A DNA stretch of 38,175 bases from Bacteriovoracales bacterium (GTDB taxonomy: Bacteria > Bdellovibrionota > Bacteriovoracia > Bacteriovoracales > Bacteriovoracaceae), in contig JAOMEV010000027.1 in NCBI GenBank assembly GCA_028346125.1, positions 1 through 38,175 on the forward strand. Direction: 5' to 3'. The notes under the pieces were generated by a model, which searched no databases, had not been told where the DNA came from, and worked only from the letters and a program-made list of their open reading frames with translations. Of the stretch, positions 1 to 8,373 are shown one piece after another (positions within the stretch are counted from its first letter, which is position 1; every line of letters starts with the position of its first letter). Made by a program: the position numbers and the translations under genes.

Positions 1-567
1 GAGCGCGTAGCAAAAAAATCACATGAGATTTTTGAAAAATACTTTTTTGTAGACGCCATTGCTGAAAAATTGGGCGTTTTACCCGAGGAAGTAAAGAATT
101 GTTTTAACCTTGTTCTAGAAAGTGAAAAAGAGTTTCTTAAAAACCTAGGTGATACAGATAAATCCTATCGACAGATTAATTGGTTTGGTGAATTTGACCT
201 TGAAGGTGAAATTACCATGGCAAAAATAGGTGAAATTAAACAGAGGGCCAAAAGTTTTTATGGGAACCATGGTACAGAGGGTAAATTCGCAGGCTATATT
301 GATGTAGAAGATGCAGAAGATAACGAAGGACCTTTCTGGAAAGTTGAAGCAAAAATGATTCGTTCAACCCTCGGAAACGAAAAAATTGAAGGTAAAGAAA
401 AAGAAACCCTCATTGAAGAAATTGTGGCCTTTGCTGAAACTCTCACCTTTGTACTGACAGGAATAAAAAATAGCCGTTTTCAAAATCTCAATAATAATGA
501 AGGCGAAAGCGTCATTAAAAGTGATGAAAACCTCGGAAAACCTTTTAGGCCTCCTAGAAAAAAGTAA
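1..567 (+). CDS. Hypothetical protein, 5'-truncated at the window edge
   Basis: The reading frame is open from base 1, so only the C-terminal 188 residues are visible; the TTG at 70 is an internal codon rather than a needed start. The protein is soluble-looking, acidic in the middle and ends in a basic tail (PPRKK). No signal peptide, membrane segment or known motif is visible. It converges with the gene at 572-1717, the two stop codons lying only 4 bases apart, with no obvious terminator between. Coding character is good (no frame breaks, codon use like its neighbours). Function unknown. Confidence 0.75.
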   Translation, partial: ERVAKKSHEIFEKYFFVDAIAEKLGVLPEEVKNCFNLVLESEKEFLKNLGDTDKSYRQINWFGEFDLEGEITMAKIGEIKQRAKSFYGNHGTEGKFAGYIDVEDAEDNEGPFWKVEAKMIRSTLGNEKIEGKEKETLIEEIVAFAETLTFVLTGIKNSRFQNLNNNEGESVIKSDENLGKPFRPPRKK

Positions 568-571
568 ATTT

Positions 572-1717
572 TTACACAAGACTCATTTCAAACCCTGGGG
601 GTAAATCCCCTAGGGTTATTTTATCTTCATTCTCTCTTAGCGTAACCGTATAAAGTGACAGAGCTGTTTTATGAGTAAGAAAACCTCCTAAATTTTCATA
701 TGGACTTCCCTTAAAAGCACAAAATGAAAGGGCGTGAAAGTCTTTTGCAACAGGAAGGTTGTAAATGAAATGAACTAAGTTCTTAAAAATATCTGACTGC
801 TTTTCTTTTAAAGAAGGGTCTATTTCCAAGAAGTTAAGGTAAAGAACTTCTAACTCTCCCCCCTCTTTAGGTGATTTTTTTATAAGGCCCTGAATTGAAA
901 AATATAATTTTAAAAAAGCAGGCATTTTCTTAATCATAATTCTTTTAACTGGTGAAGGTGTCCACAACAATGTGACGCCGACGATTTTTCCCTTAAGGTC
1001 CCGCACAATAATAAAGTTTTCCCATTTAAACTGTGCCCATTGGTGAATTCTAAAGTTTAATTCATCATAGGTTTCCTCCAAACAAAACCCGAAAGATCTC
1101 TCTTTGTTTTGTTTGGCCAAAAATTTGACGATTTCCTCTTTATCCTTTCCATCACTTTGAGAATAGGAATAACGTCCACCACGCCAAGAAGGCCATGGGT
1201 TATAGCGAAGCATAATATTAACCATTTCGTAATCAACCATATGAAAATACTGGAAAGGGTTTTTTTTATTCAAAACCAGAGCATTGTGGGCCTTAGTATT
1301 TTCATTTAAAATGCTGGTGTAAAAGTACTTGCACCCACCAAACTCTTCTATTTTTGCGGCGTGAACAATCAAATCTCCATAAAACTTTCGCCACCAAACA
1401 CTGGCCCTTCGATCCGCCTTTACTCTAAGATCTCCCAAGTAGCCTACCCATTTTTTTTCATCGTTTATACGCCCTGGACGTAAAACAAGTGTCCCAACCC
1501 CTCCAATATCTCCATTTTTCATTTTGATCATAAAAACAAAGTAATTAGGGCCACAAAAGTTAAGAAAATCAAAAAAGTTTGGGCCTCTATCGTAAGAAAT
1601 AACCATTTCCTTTCCTTCCATAGGTAACGTTTCAAAGAAGTCTAGGATGGCCTTATTATCCTCAGGAGTTGCTAGTTTTATTTGAGGATGCCCTTCAAGG
1701 AATTTATTTAAATTCAT
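572..1717 (-). CDS. GNAT-like N-acyltransferase, possibly two tandem GNAT folds
   Basis: A 381-residue protein. The N-terminal half looks like a GNAT fold: after a strand carrying GGVGTLVLRPG comes a YLGDLRVKADRRA segment typical of motif A (acyl-CoA pyrophosphate loop), then a helix and the residues ILNENTKAHNAL typical of the late GNAT region. The second half (about residues 190-380) has another strand-rich unit with IIVRDLKGKIVGVTLLW, which suggests a second, degenerate GNAT domain. I start it at the ATG at 1717, two bases after the Rieske stop; an upstream TTG at 1729 would overlap that gene. It is the last gene of the GH3-Rieske-GNAT operon. The acyl donor and acceptor cannot be told from sequence. 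Confidence 0.7.
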   Translation of the reverse strand: MNLNKFLEGHPQIKLATPEDNKAILDFFETLPMEGKEMVISYDRGPNFFDFLNFCGPNYFVFMIKMKNGDIGGVGTLVLRPGRINDEKKWVGYLGDLRVKADRRASVWWRKFYGDLIVHAAKIEEFGGCKYFYTSILNENTKAHNALVLNKKNPFQYFHMVDYEMVNIMLRYNPWPSWRGGRYSYSQSDGKDKEEIVKFLAKQNKERSFGFCLEETYDELNFRIHQWAQFKWENFIIVRDLKGKIVGVTLLWTPSPVKRIMIKKMPAFLKLYFSIQGLIKKSPKEGGELEVLYLNFLEIDPSLKEKQSDIFKNLVHFIYNLPVAKDFHALSFCAFKGSPYENLGGFLTHKTALSLYTVTLRENEDKITLGDLPPGFEMSLV

Positions 1718-1719
1718 AG

Positions 1720-2778
1720 CTAAATCCAAAAATCTATTTTTTTCTTGCCCGCATAGGTAAAGAGCTTATCGTCACCTTTCATTCCATAATGGCGAAGTCT
1801 TTCTATTTCTTTATGAACCTCATCTGCTTCTGTTGACCTGAAAGTCGTTTTTGAATCAAAACGAAAGCTATCGCCCTGGTTCTTCATTATCACCACATCC
1901 TGCTCAATAACTTTTCGTGTGTAAAAAGAAATAATGGGCCTAAAAAGTGACCCAAAGAAAGGGAGCTTATAAGCAATATAGGTATAAACACGGCTTTTAA
2001 GTGAACTAATAGGTGTTATTTGAGAGTTGATAATAAAGCCATTTTTTTCTCCAAAAGTATAATCCACTCTTGTTAAATTGGGCATTATAAATTTATCCGT
2101 GTGGGTCATAGGATGCCCGCTCGGGTTCAAAAGCATTTTTGCGCCCCAACTAAATTCATCTTCTTTCTGAAAGTAAGTAACTGTTACAACGCCTTTTTCA
2201 GTTTCTACAGTGGTCGGTACTTTTTTAGCGACTGCTTTTTCATCCCTAAACCAACCTCGATGGACAAAAATTGTATGAGGGACATCCACAAAGTTTTCTG
2301 CCAAGTGAGTCACTTCATTTTCAAAATCAGTGACCATAAAATAACTCTTCCAATCCTTGTTTTCCGCTTCTGGAAATCTCCAAGGCGTTGAACTTTCAGG
2401 TGGTGTATCCTCTCCTGTCCAAACCCAAACCGCACCATCCTGCTCAACGCAAGGATAAGGCCTTAGTTTTAATGAAGATGATGGTTTTATATCTGGGCCC
2501 TCAGAAGGGACACAAACAACCTCTCCCTTTTGATCGTAAATCCAACCATGGTAGGGACAAATAAGTTGTCCTTTTAAAATTTCACCTTGAGACAAAAAAG
2601 CGTGTCGATGAAGACATCGATCTGGGAGGCATGTTACTTGGCCTGCGGGATTTCGAAAGAGAACAACAGGTTCATCATAAAGAACTCTTTGAATAGGTTT
2701 TTTCTTTAGTTCTTTTGATAGACAAGCAACATACCAATTATTAATGAGTTGCCCATCCCTCTTTTTCAAAGGTTCCAT
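1720..2778 (-). CDS. Rieske non-heme iron oxygenase (aromatic-ring-hydroxylating dioxygenase alpha-subunit type)
   Basis: 352 residues. The N-terminal Rieske domain shows the complete [2Fe-2S] signature C55-x-H57-x16-C74-x2-H77 (CLH ... CPYHGW). The catalytic domain carries N162-x2-D165-x2-H168-x4-H173, the bridging Asp and two His ligands of the mononuclear iron, with D294 in the EQDVVIMKNQ segment as probable third ligand. Family members use an electron-transfer reductase to hydroxylate, demethylate or desaturate organic substrates; no reductase or ferredoxin gene is nearby, so electrons must come from elsewhere. It starts 17 bases after the GH3 stop and is followed after 2 bases by the GNAT gene. 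Length fits single-component VanA/Pao/cholesterol-desaturase-like members more than multi-subunit ones. Substrate unknown. Confidence 0.88.
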   Translation of the reverse strand: MEPLKKRDGQLINNWYVACLSKELKKKPIQRVLYDEPVVLFRNPAGQVTCLPDRCLHRHAFLSQGEILKGQLICPYHGWIYDQKGEVVCVPSEGPDIKPSSSLKLRPYPCVEQDGAVWVWTGEDTPPESSTPWRFPEAENKDWKSYFMVTDFENEVTHLAENFVDVPHTIFVHRGWFRDEKAVAKKVPTTVETEKGVVTVTYFQKEDEFSWGAKMLLNPSGHPMTHTDKFIMPNLTRVDYTFGEKNGFIINSQITPISSLKSRVYTYIAYKLPFFGSLFRPIISFYTRKVIEQDVVIMKNQGDSFRFDSKTTFRSTEADEVHKEIERLRHYGMKGDDKLFTYAGKKKIDFWI

Positions 2779-2795
2779 GGTTCTTCCCCAAGGGT

Positions 2796-4376
2796 CTAAA
2801 CTTTTGTCAAAAGGTCAATCTTAATGTCCCCTTCGACCATTCCTCCTTTTTTTTTCAAATTTAAATAATATTCTATGGCCTGTGGAAAAACCTTTACCTT
2901 AAGCGGATCAAGCTGGTTGAGCTCTCTTGCCAGTCTATAATGAAAATGCTCTTTTAATAATTTTTCCCCCTTATTTTCCAGGGTCTTAAGCTCCTCTTCC
3001 CCTATTTCTTCGCCCTCAAAAAGTGCCAAGTAAAAAGGTCTCTTAACCTCTACTGAAAAACCAAGTAATGAAATTGGTTTCCTCTTGTCCAGTGTCAATT
3101 CATTCAAAATTTTTCTGGCCACCCCTTCGGACAGTTTTTCTCCTACCAAATCAAGACCTTCTGTTCTCCCTTGAAAAACTAAAGATAATCGACCCTTTTT
3201 CCCTGTTGTCACTAAAAGCTCGTCTTTCAATATATAGCGGAAAAGACCATTTCCTGAAGAAATGACTGGCGAAACCCTTTGTCCCTCTTTTAACTCCCAG
3301 GATGGAAAGACATTCCCAGTCTCAAGGCATCGAAATTCATAAAAATGACTTCTATAAGAGAGAAGATAGTCACCCTCAAAAGGAATCGTCACGACGGCCT
3401 CAGTCGCAAATAATCCTTTTCCTTGAATATTTGTTTTTGGAAAAAGTTCTTTCAATTTTAGCGCCCATAAAGCCGATGTCCCAGTATCCCAGCAACTTAT
3501 AAGTTCAAGCTCAGGCCAAAGCTGAGCAATATCCTTAGTGTTAACTTTTTTAGAAAAACTCTTTAAAAGAGTGGCCGTTTCCAAGTTTTTGACCGGAGGA
3601 ACATTACTTAATTCATCTTTTTTGTCACCCCAGTCTCCATTTTCTAACATTTTTATGAGAGCTTCTCTCCTTTCAAAAATAAGCTCTAAAAGTTCAAGTA
3701 AAAATGTTGGCCCCCAAATAAAAATAAAACTTAAGTCTCGACAAGAAACCAAATAAACGCATGTCGCTAATCGCGAAGCCTCTACCGTTTTAGCAAGTGA
3801 GACAGACGGAGGGCAGCAAAGGCACCTATTGAGAATCTCTCTTTGAAAAAAAGGAAAATAAGAAAGGTCATCATTCGTTATTCCAAGTTGTCTCATCTCC
3901 TGGGGTAACCAGGAAAGAGACCAGTATTGCCTCCCTTTTCCTATTTTTGGATATTGCCTAAAAAGGTCAAAAAGCCAAGGACCTATGGCCTCATGAAACT
4001 CCTTCATTAAAGAAGGTGTATAAGGTATCCACTTCTTTTCATGTGAGCTACCGCTCGTTGGTTGAAACAAAAAGGGACGATCACCAAGAACTCTCTCGCC
4101 ACCCATTTCCCTTTCTATTAAGTGCTTCCAATCACTGTAATGTCCCAAAGGAAAGGCCTCTTTGAGACCAGAATAGTTTTTTTTCTTTCCTGAAAGCTTT
4201 GATTTTCCCCAAGGGGTAGAGGAAAGACTCTTTAATAGGTTTTCCAAAATACTTTTTTGAGTTTTTTCTTGTAAAGACAGTCCATTTTTAAAACGAAGAT
4301 AAGATAAATAAACAGAGAACTTAAGAAGTGGACTATAGATAAATCTGAGGGCCAATAATCGAGAAAAAGGTTTCAT
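2796..4376 (-). CDS. GH3 family acyl-adenylating enzyme (probable acyl-acid amido synthetase)
   Basis: 526 residues, the usual GH3 length. The three ATP/AMP-binding motifs of the family can be placed: TSGSSHEKKWIPYT at 107-120 (motif I), FATEA at 323-327 (counterpart of the plant YxxSE motif II) and FRYILKDELLV at 379-389 (counterpart of YRxGD...V). Plant GH3 enzymes adenylate a carboxylic acid and conjugate it to an amino acid; bacterial members are mostly uncharacterised, so acid and amine substrates are open here. SD aagga lies just before the ATG. The start is only about 21 bases past the HU terminator, leaving little room for its own promoter. First gene of a tight operon with the Rieske oxygenase and the GNAT protein. 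Confidence 0.85.
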   Translation of the reverse strand: MKPFSRLLALRFIYSPLLKFSVYLSYLRFKNGLSLQEKTQKSILENLLKSLSSTPWGKSKLSGKKKNYSGLKEAFPLGHYSDWKHLIEREMGGERVLGDRPFLFQPTSGSSHEKKWIPYTPSLMKEFHEAIGPWLFDLFRQYPKIGKGRQYWSLSWLPQEMRQLGITNDDLSYFPFFQREILNRCLCCPPSVSLAKTVEASRLATCVYLVSCRDLSFIFIWGPTFLLELLELIFERREALIKMLENGDWGDKKDELSNVPPVKNLETATLLKSFSKKVNTKDIAQLWPELELISCWDTGTSALWALKLKELFPKTNIQGKGLFATEAVVTIPFEGDYLLSYRSHFYEFRCLETGNVFPSWELKEGQRVSPVISSGNGLFRYILKDELLVTTGKKGRLSLVFQGRTEGLDLVGEKLSEGVARKILNELTLDKRKPISLLGFSVEVKRPFYLALFEGEEIGEEELKTLENKGEKLLKEHFHYRLARELNQLDPLKVKVFPQAIEYYLNLKKKGGMVEGDIKIDLLTKV

Positions 4377-4397
4377 TTTCCTTCTTTTTATCTCAAA

Positions 4398-4422
4398 TAA
4401 AAAAAGCCCCGTCCATGGGGCC
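4398..4422 (-). terminator. Rho-independent terminator of the HU gene
   Basis: On the minus strand a GC stem (GGCCCC, loop ATGGAC, GGGGC) is followed directly by a run of seven T, about 40 bases after the HU stop codon. It lies about 21 bases before the start of the GH3 gene, so it also sits in the leader of that operon. Confidence 0.85.
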
Positions 4423-4460
4423 TTCCTTGAACAGAAAACTATGAAAAAGGGTTTTCCATT

Positions 4461-4736
4461 TTATAGCATTTCTTTCCAGGCCTTCCCTGGACGAAATTTT
4501 GGAACATTTTTAGCTTTAATCTTTATTTTTTCTCCGGTGGCAGGATTTACACCTGTTCTGGCCTTTCTTTTAACTTTGCTAAAGCTTCCAAAGCCAACAA
4601 GTGAAACATCTTCACCTTTCTTAACAGTTTTTTTGATAACATCGATAGTTGTTGCCAAAAAAAGATCTGCATCTTTTTTAGTGATTTCAATACCGGCCTC
4701 TTGCAAAATCTTATCAATAAGCTCTTGTCTGTTCAT
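4461..4736 (-). CDS. HU family DNA-binding protein
   Basis: 91 residues, the normal HU/IHF length. The N-terminal helices (MNRQELIDKIL) are followed by the GFGSFSKVKRKAR segment and the beta-arm signature RTGVNPATGEKI, ending in VPKFRPGKAWKEML; these are the DNA-bending arm and body of an HU dimer. The start is the ATG at 4736, because a strong GGAGG lies 5-7 bases upstream and the longer frame to 4784 would run into the -10 box. It has its own promoter (4784-4813) and terminator (4398-4422), so it is monocistronic or read through into the GH3 operon. Whether it is HU-alpha/beta-like or IHF-like cannot be settled. Confidence 0.95.
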   Translation of the reverse strand: MNRQELIDKILQEAGIEITKKDADLFLATTIDVIKKTVKKGEDVSLVGFGSFSKVKRKARTGVNPATGEKIKIKAKNVPKFRPGKAWKEML

Positions 4737-4783
4737 AGATCCTCCCAAAGGAAAAAAATTAAATTGATGTTGATTCAAGAACA

Positions 4784-4813
4784 ATTATAGTCAGCTAAAA
4801 TTCTTAAAGACAA
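4784..4813 (-). promoter_or_regulatory. Sigma-70-type promoter of the HU gene
   Basis: Minus-strand TTGTCT (-35, 4808-4813) and a perfect TATAAT (-10, 4784-4789) are separated by 18 bases. The predicted transcript would start near 4777, about 40 bases before the HU ATG, and include its GGAGG. Confidence 0.75.
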
Positions 4814-4856
4814 TCATTTTTTTACAAGAGTAAGAAAAAGTTTTGATATGAAAATT

Positions 4857-4911
4857 AGGAAGGGAGAACTACCCCCTTCCTAAATCCAAAAAACCTTTTC
4901 AGGGGAGGTTT
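4857..4911 (-). terminator. Two consecutive hairpins downstream of the ankyrin gene
   Basis: Reading the minus strand after the ankyrin stop at 5002, a first hairpin (AAACCT / AGGTTT, 4891-4896 with 4906-4911) runs into six T (4888-4893). A second, stronger one (AGGAAGGG / CCCTTCCT, about 4857-4881) follows. The first has a rho-independent terminator layout but a short stem. The rest of the 4814-4856 and 4912-5001 spacer shows nothing else. Confidence 0.5.
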
Positions 4912-5001
4912 GAAATGGATTATTACAGTTTAAGATGAATTAGGTTGAATAAAAAGAGATACCCCTAACACCAATCACTTTTTCTATGTTGAAGACTGAA
5001 T

Positions 5002-6864
5002 TTAAAACCTCAATTTATTTGGAAGGATGTTTTTCACAACCAAAAAAATCAGGTATAAGATAATGAGTGCATATAAGAGATCTCTTAACTTATCCCAAAT
5101 TGAAACATAATGTCCTTTTCCAGCAAATCCTTTTTGAACAGCTTTTTTGCCCTTGGCCCCGGCCCTTTCTAAAATTTCTTGGAGGTCCTCGTTTTTAACT
5201 TTTCTTGCAATATCTAAAGGTGTCTCTCCATGCTCATCTTCAACATTAATTTTGGCGCCTTCTCTAATCAAATATTGGGCCAAATTTATATTCTCTGACT
5301 CACAGGCCTTGTGAAGTGGGGTTCTCCCATCTCGATCGGAACTATCCTTATCGGCTCCTTTTTGGATTAGAAGCTGCGCAGTTTTCACATTTTCAACCAC
5401 GTGAAGTGGGGTTTGTCCCTCATCATCCTGATAATGGTAATCGGCACCACTATTAATAAGTACTTTTGCTATTTGCCAGTCACCCTTTTTTGCGACTTGG
5501 TGGAGAGAAGTCATCCCTTCTTTTCCCTTCGCATTAACATTGGCCCCCTTCCCAATAAGGTAGCTAATAATACGCTCATCGGCCTTATCACGGCGACATA
5601 ATTCAACCAATGGAGTTGAATCTAAAAAATAACTTCTTTGATCGACATCAGCACCTGCATCTATAAAAACCTTGGCCGCCTCAAAATCATTTTTGCTGCA
5701 AGCGTAGTGAAGAGGGCCCTGTTCCTTAAGTCCCGAGGCATTGACGTCAGCACCGCCTTTGACAAGCTCCTTCACCATATCAATACTTTCATCGAGGGCC
5801 AAATGAAGAGGAGTGTTTTTAGTAAACTTTTTCTTGACGTCCAAATCAGCACCCCATTTTTTCATGAGGGCAATGATATCCGGTCGTTTCTTCACTAATT
5901 TTAAAATAGCAAATAAAATGGCCTCTCCTTCATACTCCTCGTTCCATGAAATAAGGCGAAATTCTCCTTCAAGAGCATCAAAATCGTTATTATCGATATA
6001 TTCTTTAATTTTAGTAAGTCGCTGACTAAAATATTTTGGAGAGAGGTCGCCACACTTTATTCCCTCCTTTAATAAAAAAGGAACTATTCGTTTATCTCTC
6101 GAAGATTTTCTTGCCACATCTAAAGGAGTGAGACCCCAATCATTTTTTAAGTCAACATAGGCCCCAGCATGGATAAGTTCATCTACCAAAGAAAGATTAT
6201 TCTTTCCACAGGCCACATGAAGCGGTGTGATGTTGTAGTAACCTCTCGAGTTAACATACCCCCCTGCATTTAAAAGAAGCTTTACAAGATTAGTGTTTTC
6301 TTCGTCACAGGCATAATGGAGAGGCGTTTGAACATTTTTATCTATTTCATTTATATTTATTCCGTTGGACAACAGATCTTTAACCATATCCAATTTTATA
6401 CTTTTGTTACTACAAGCAATATGAAGGGCCGTCCTCTGAAGCCTATCCTTGGCCAAAACATTGGCCCCTGCCTTGACCAACAAACTTACTCCATTTGTTG
6501 AAGGACCTTTACAAATTTCATGAAGAGGGGTGGACTCATTCTTATCAGTAACGTTAACATTGACACCTTTTTGAAGAAAAAACTTTATAAAGCTCTCATT
6601 CCCTCTAGAACAAACCCAGTGGAGAGGTGTTACCCATTCCGAGGACCTTACATTAAGGTCTATGTTTGACTCAAGGACCTTTTCAATTAACCTGGGTTCA
6701 TTTTCAAAAAGACTAAGTACCTCAAAGACAAGAGGCTCATTCTTAAAATACTCTGACCAGTTGAGTTGGTCTATAAGAGACATTACCTCCTTATAATTCT
6801 TCGCATGCAGTGACTCCACAATGCCATCTATAACCTTTTGATTACCCTCAATTTGATCTGCCAT
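5002..6864 (-). CDS. Ankyrin-repeat protein with C-terminal membrane anchor
   Basis: 620 residues with about 13 ankyrin repeats, recognisable by TPLHxAC and GADVN-type signatures, in two blocks: six at residues 75-270 and seven at 345-570. Each block is preceded by a similar ~70-residue helical unit (about 1-74 and 275-344; compare LNWSEYFKNEPLVFEVL with ISWNEEYEGEAILFAIL), so the gene looks like an internal duplication. A single hydrophobic helix at 595-611 near the C-terminus and the absence of a signal peptide predict a tail-anchored inner-membrane protein with cytoplasmic repeats, a protein-protein interaction scaffold. SD aagga is present. It is transcribed divergently from the response regulator at 6967, which may share its regulation. 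Partners unknown. Confidence 0.9.
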   Translation of the reverse strand: MADQIEGNQKVIDGIVESLHAKNYKEVMSLIDQLNWSEYFKNEPLVFEVLSLFENEPRLIEKVLESNIDLNVRSSEWVTPLHWVCSRGNESFIKFFLQKGVNVNVTDKNESTPLHEICKGPSTNGVSLLVKAGANVLAKDRLQRTALHIACSNKSIKLDMVKDLLSNGININEIDKNVQTPLHYACDEENTNLVKLLLNAGGYVNSRGYYNITPLHVACGKNNLSLVDELIHAGAYVDLKNDWGLTPLDVARKSSRDKRIVPFLLKEGIKCGDLSPKYFSQRLTKIKEYIDNNDFDALEGEFRLISWNEEYEGEAILFAILKLVKKRPDIIALMKKWGADLDVKKKFTKNTPLHLALDESIDMVKELVKGGADVNASGLKEQGPLHYACSKNDFEAAKVFIDAGADVDQRSYFLDSTPLVELCRRDKADERIISYLIGKGANVNAKGKEGMTSLHQVAKKGDWQIAKVLINSGADYHYQDDEGQTPLHVVENVKTAQLLIQKGADKDSSDRDGRTPLHKACESENINLAQYLIREGAKINVEDEHGETPLDIARKVKNEDLQEILERAGAKGKKAVQKGFAGKGHYVSIWDKLRDLLYALIILYLIFLVVKNILPNKLRF

Positions 6865-6881
6865 AATTTTAATTCCTTCAC

Positions 6882-6911
6882 TCTATAGATTACCACCAAA
6901 TTCAAAGTCAA
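6882..6911 (-). promoter_or_regulatory. Candidate promoter of the ankyrin gene
   Basis: Minus-strand TTGACT (6906-6911) and TATAGA (6882-6887) spaced by 18 bases, about 18 bases before the start codon. Five of six and four of six matches to the sigma-70 boxes. Confidence 0.45.
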
Positions 6912-6966
6912 AAGAAGACCATTTTTTCTCGCTTTCTTTTTTTAAAAAATTTATTAATCTAGTAGT

Positions 6967-7410
6967 ATGACTGAAATAAATGAAGAAGAGTTTAAAGCAC
7001 TCATTGTTGACGATAACGAAGATGTTTGCCAAGTTATCGAAGCACACCTCTGTCAAAATGGCTTCAAATCGCATCTTATTGATAAGGCGTTTAGGGCACA
7101 AGAGGCCCTAAAACTCCTAAAAGCAACAAAATACTTCTTCATCTTTCTTGATGTAAGGCTACCTGATATGGACGGTACAAGCCTTATTGAACATATAAGA
7201 AAAGACGATTCAAAAAATAAAGATGCTACTTTAATGATGTCTTCAGGTGAAGACCTAGATGATATGATTAAGGAATATTTAGAACAAAAAATCGAGAGGG
7301 ATAAAGTTGATATCTTTCTTCTTAAACCATTCAAACAATCCGATTGTGACAATTATTTCGATATTGAATATATGATCAAACAACAACAAAAGAAGAAGGC
7401 CAAAGGCTAA
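6967..7410 (+). CDS. Single-domain response regulator (receiver protein)
   Basis: 147 residues forming one receiver domain and a basic lysine-rich tail. All phosphorylation residues are present: acidic pair D15/D16, phosphoacceptor D62 (FLDVRLPDMDG), S92/S93 at the switch position and K120 in LLKPF. There is no output domain, so it would act as a CheY- or Spo0F-like relay or adaptor. No clear SD precedes the ATG. Its divergent neighbour is the ankyrin protein and its kinase is not adjacent; the CheA-like kinases at 17611 and 37363 are possible partners but this is only inference. It converges with the hydrolase at 7429, 18 bases away. Confidence 0.9.
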   Translation: MTEINEEEFKALIVDDNEDVCQVIEAHLCQNGFKSHLIDKAFRAQEALKLLKATKYFFIFLDVRLPDMDGTSLIEHIRKDDSKNKDATLMMSSGEDLDDMIKEYLEQKIERDKVDIFLLKPFKQSDCDNYFDIEYMIKQQQKKKAKG

Positions 7411-7428
7411 CTTATATTGAATAGGTTT

Positions 7429-8373
7429 TCAATTACGATTTTTTGTTAAAAATAGAATGGCCTCTTTCACTGTCTTTTCATCCCGTAGAATTCTATTATG
7501 CCCCAATCCCTCAGTGATTCTCAAAAGCCCTTTATCTAATTTCTTTACAAGCTTTTTTGAATTTTCTACTTTACATGCTTTATCATGCTCATCATGAAAA
7601 ATAAGAACAAAGGCCTTCGTTCGAGGACCTACATCGCAAGGGTTAAAATCTTCAAAACGTTTTTGGTGTTTTTTCTCCAAACCCTCTAAAATATTATCCA
7701 GTATGTCACCTTTAACCCCTGCATCGACGACCCATTTCCTCAAATCTGCTTTTGCATCAAATTGAGGAGCAAAAAGAATGACTTTCGGAATCTTTAAAAA
7801 GCTTGCACCGGCCAAGGCAAAACAACATCCAAAAGAGTGGCCAACCAGCGCATGTATATTTCCAACCACACTAGCAACAACAGTAAGAGATTCTAAAATT
7901 TCAAGGGCATTGGTTGTTCGACTCGGCGACATCCCATGAGATGGTGCATCGAAGGTGACAACTGAAAAACCTCTTTCTTCCAAAAAAGGAATAAATTTAC
8001 AAAACTGGGTCCCCCTGCCGGCCCAACCGTGAATAAAAAGAACACTGGGCCCTTTTCCCCATTTCATACAAATAATTTCTTTTCCTGATGTAGGAAGCTT
8101 CACCTTGAACTTATGGGCACTTCGCTGCCAAAATTCCTCTTCACTATTCGGTTCGTGCTGTTTTGGCCGAAAAAAGATCTTTTCAGCAACGTCTTCAGTG
8201 GGTGAAGGAAAATGCTCCCAGGCCTTATTCAGAGTCTTTACGCCCAAGGCCCTCACCTCTGTCTTAAACTTTTTTAAAAAGACCCTCAAATCCTTTTCCT
8301 TTTTTAGTTTAGGTAGGACTTTTATGAAGTCTTTTTTAAAGGACTTTATATTTGTAAGTTTCAAGTGGTCCAT
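7429..8373 (-). CDS. Alpha/beta hydrolase (serine esterase-like)
   Basis: 314 residues. After a ~90-residue charged N-terminal extension comes an alpha/beta hydrolase core: oxyanion loop VLFIHGWAGRG (111-121), nucleophile elbow GHSFG with S180, acid D264 in HDEHD and histidine H292 in EGLGHNRI. No signal peptide, so it is cytoplasmic. Its ATG overlaps the end of the TetR gene by 13 bases, so the two are translationally coupled and the regulator probably controls it. Substrate is open: esters, thioesters or lactones are all possible. Confidence 0.88.
   Translation of the reverse strand: MDHLKLTNIKSFKKDFIKVLPKLKKEKDLRVFLKKFKTEVRALGVKTLNKAWEHFPSPTEDVAEKIFFRPKQHEPNSEEEFWQRSAHKFKVKLPTSGKEIICMKWGKGPSVLFIHGWAGRGTQFCKFIPFLEERGFSVVTFDAPSHGMSPSRTTNALEILESLTVVASVVGNIHALVGHSFGCCFALAGASFLKIPKVILFAPQFDAKADLRKWVVDAGVKGDILDNILEGLEKKHQKRFEDFNPCDVGPRTKAFVLIFHDEHDKACKVENSKKLVKKLDKGLLRITEGLGHNRILRDEKTVKEAILFLTKNRN

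Noticed and set aside
593-616. Near-palindrome CCCTGGGGGTAAATCCCCTAGGG at the end of the GNAT gene
   Set aside because: It is within coding sequence and has no U-run after it on either strand, so a terminator call is not supported.
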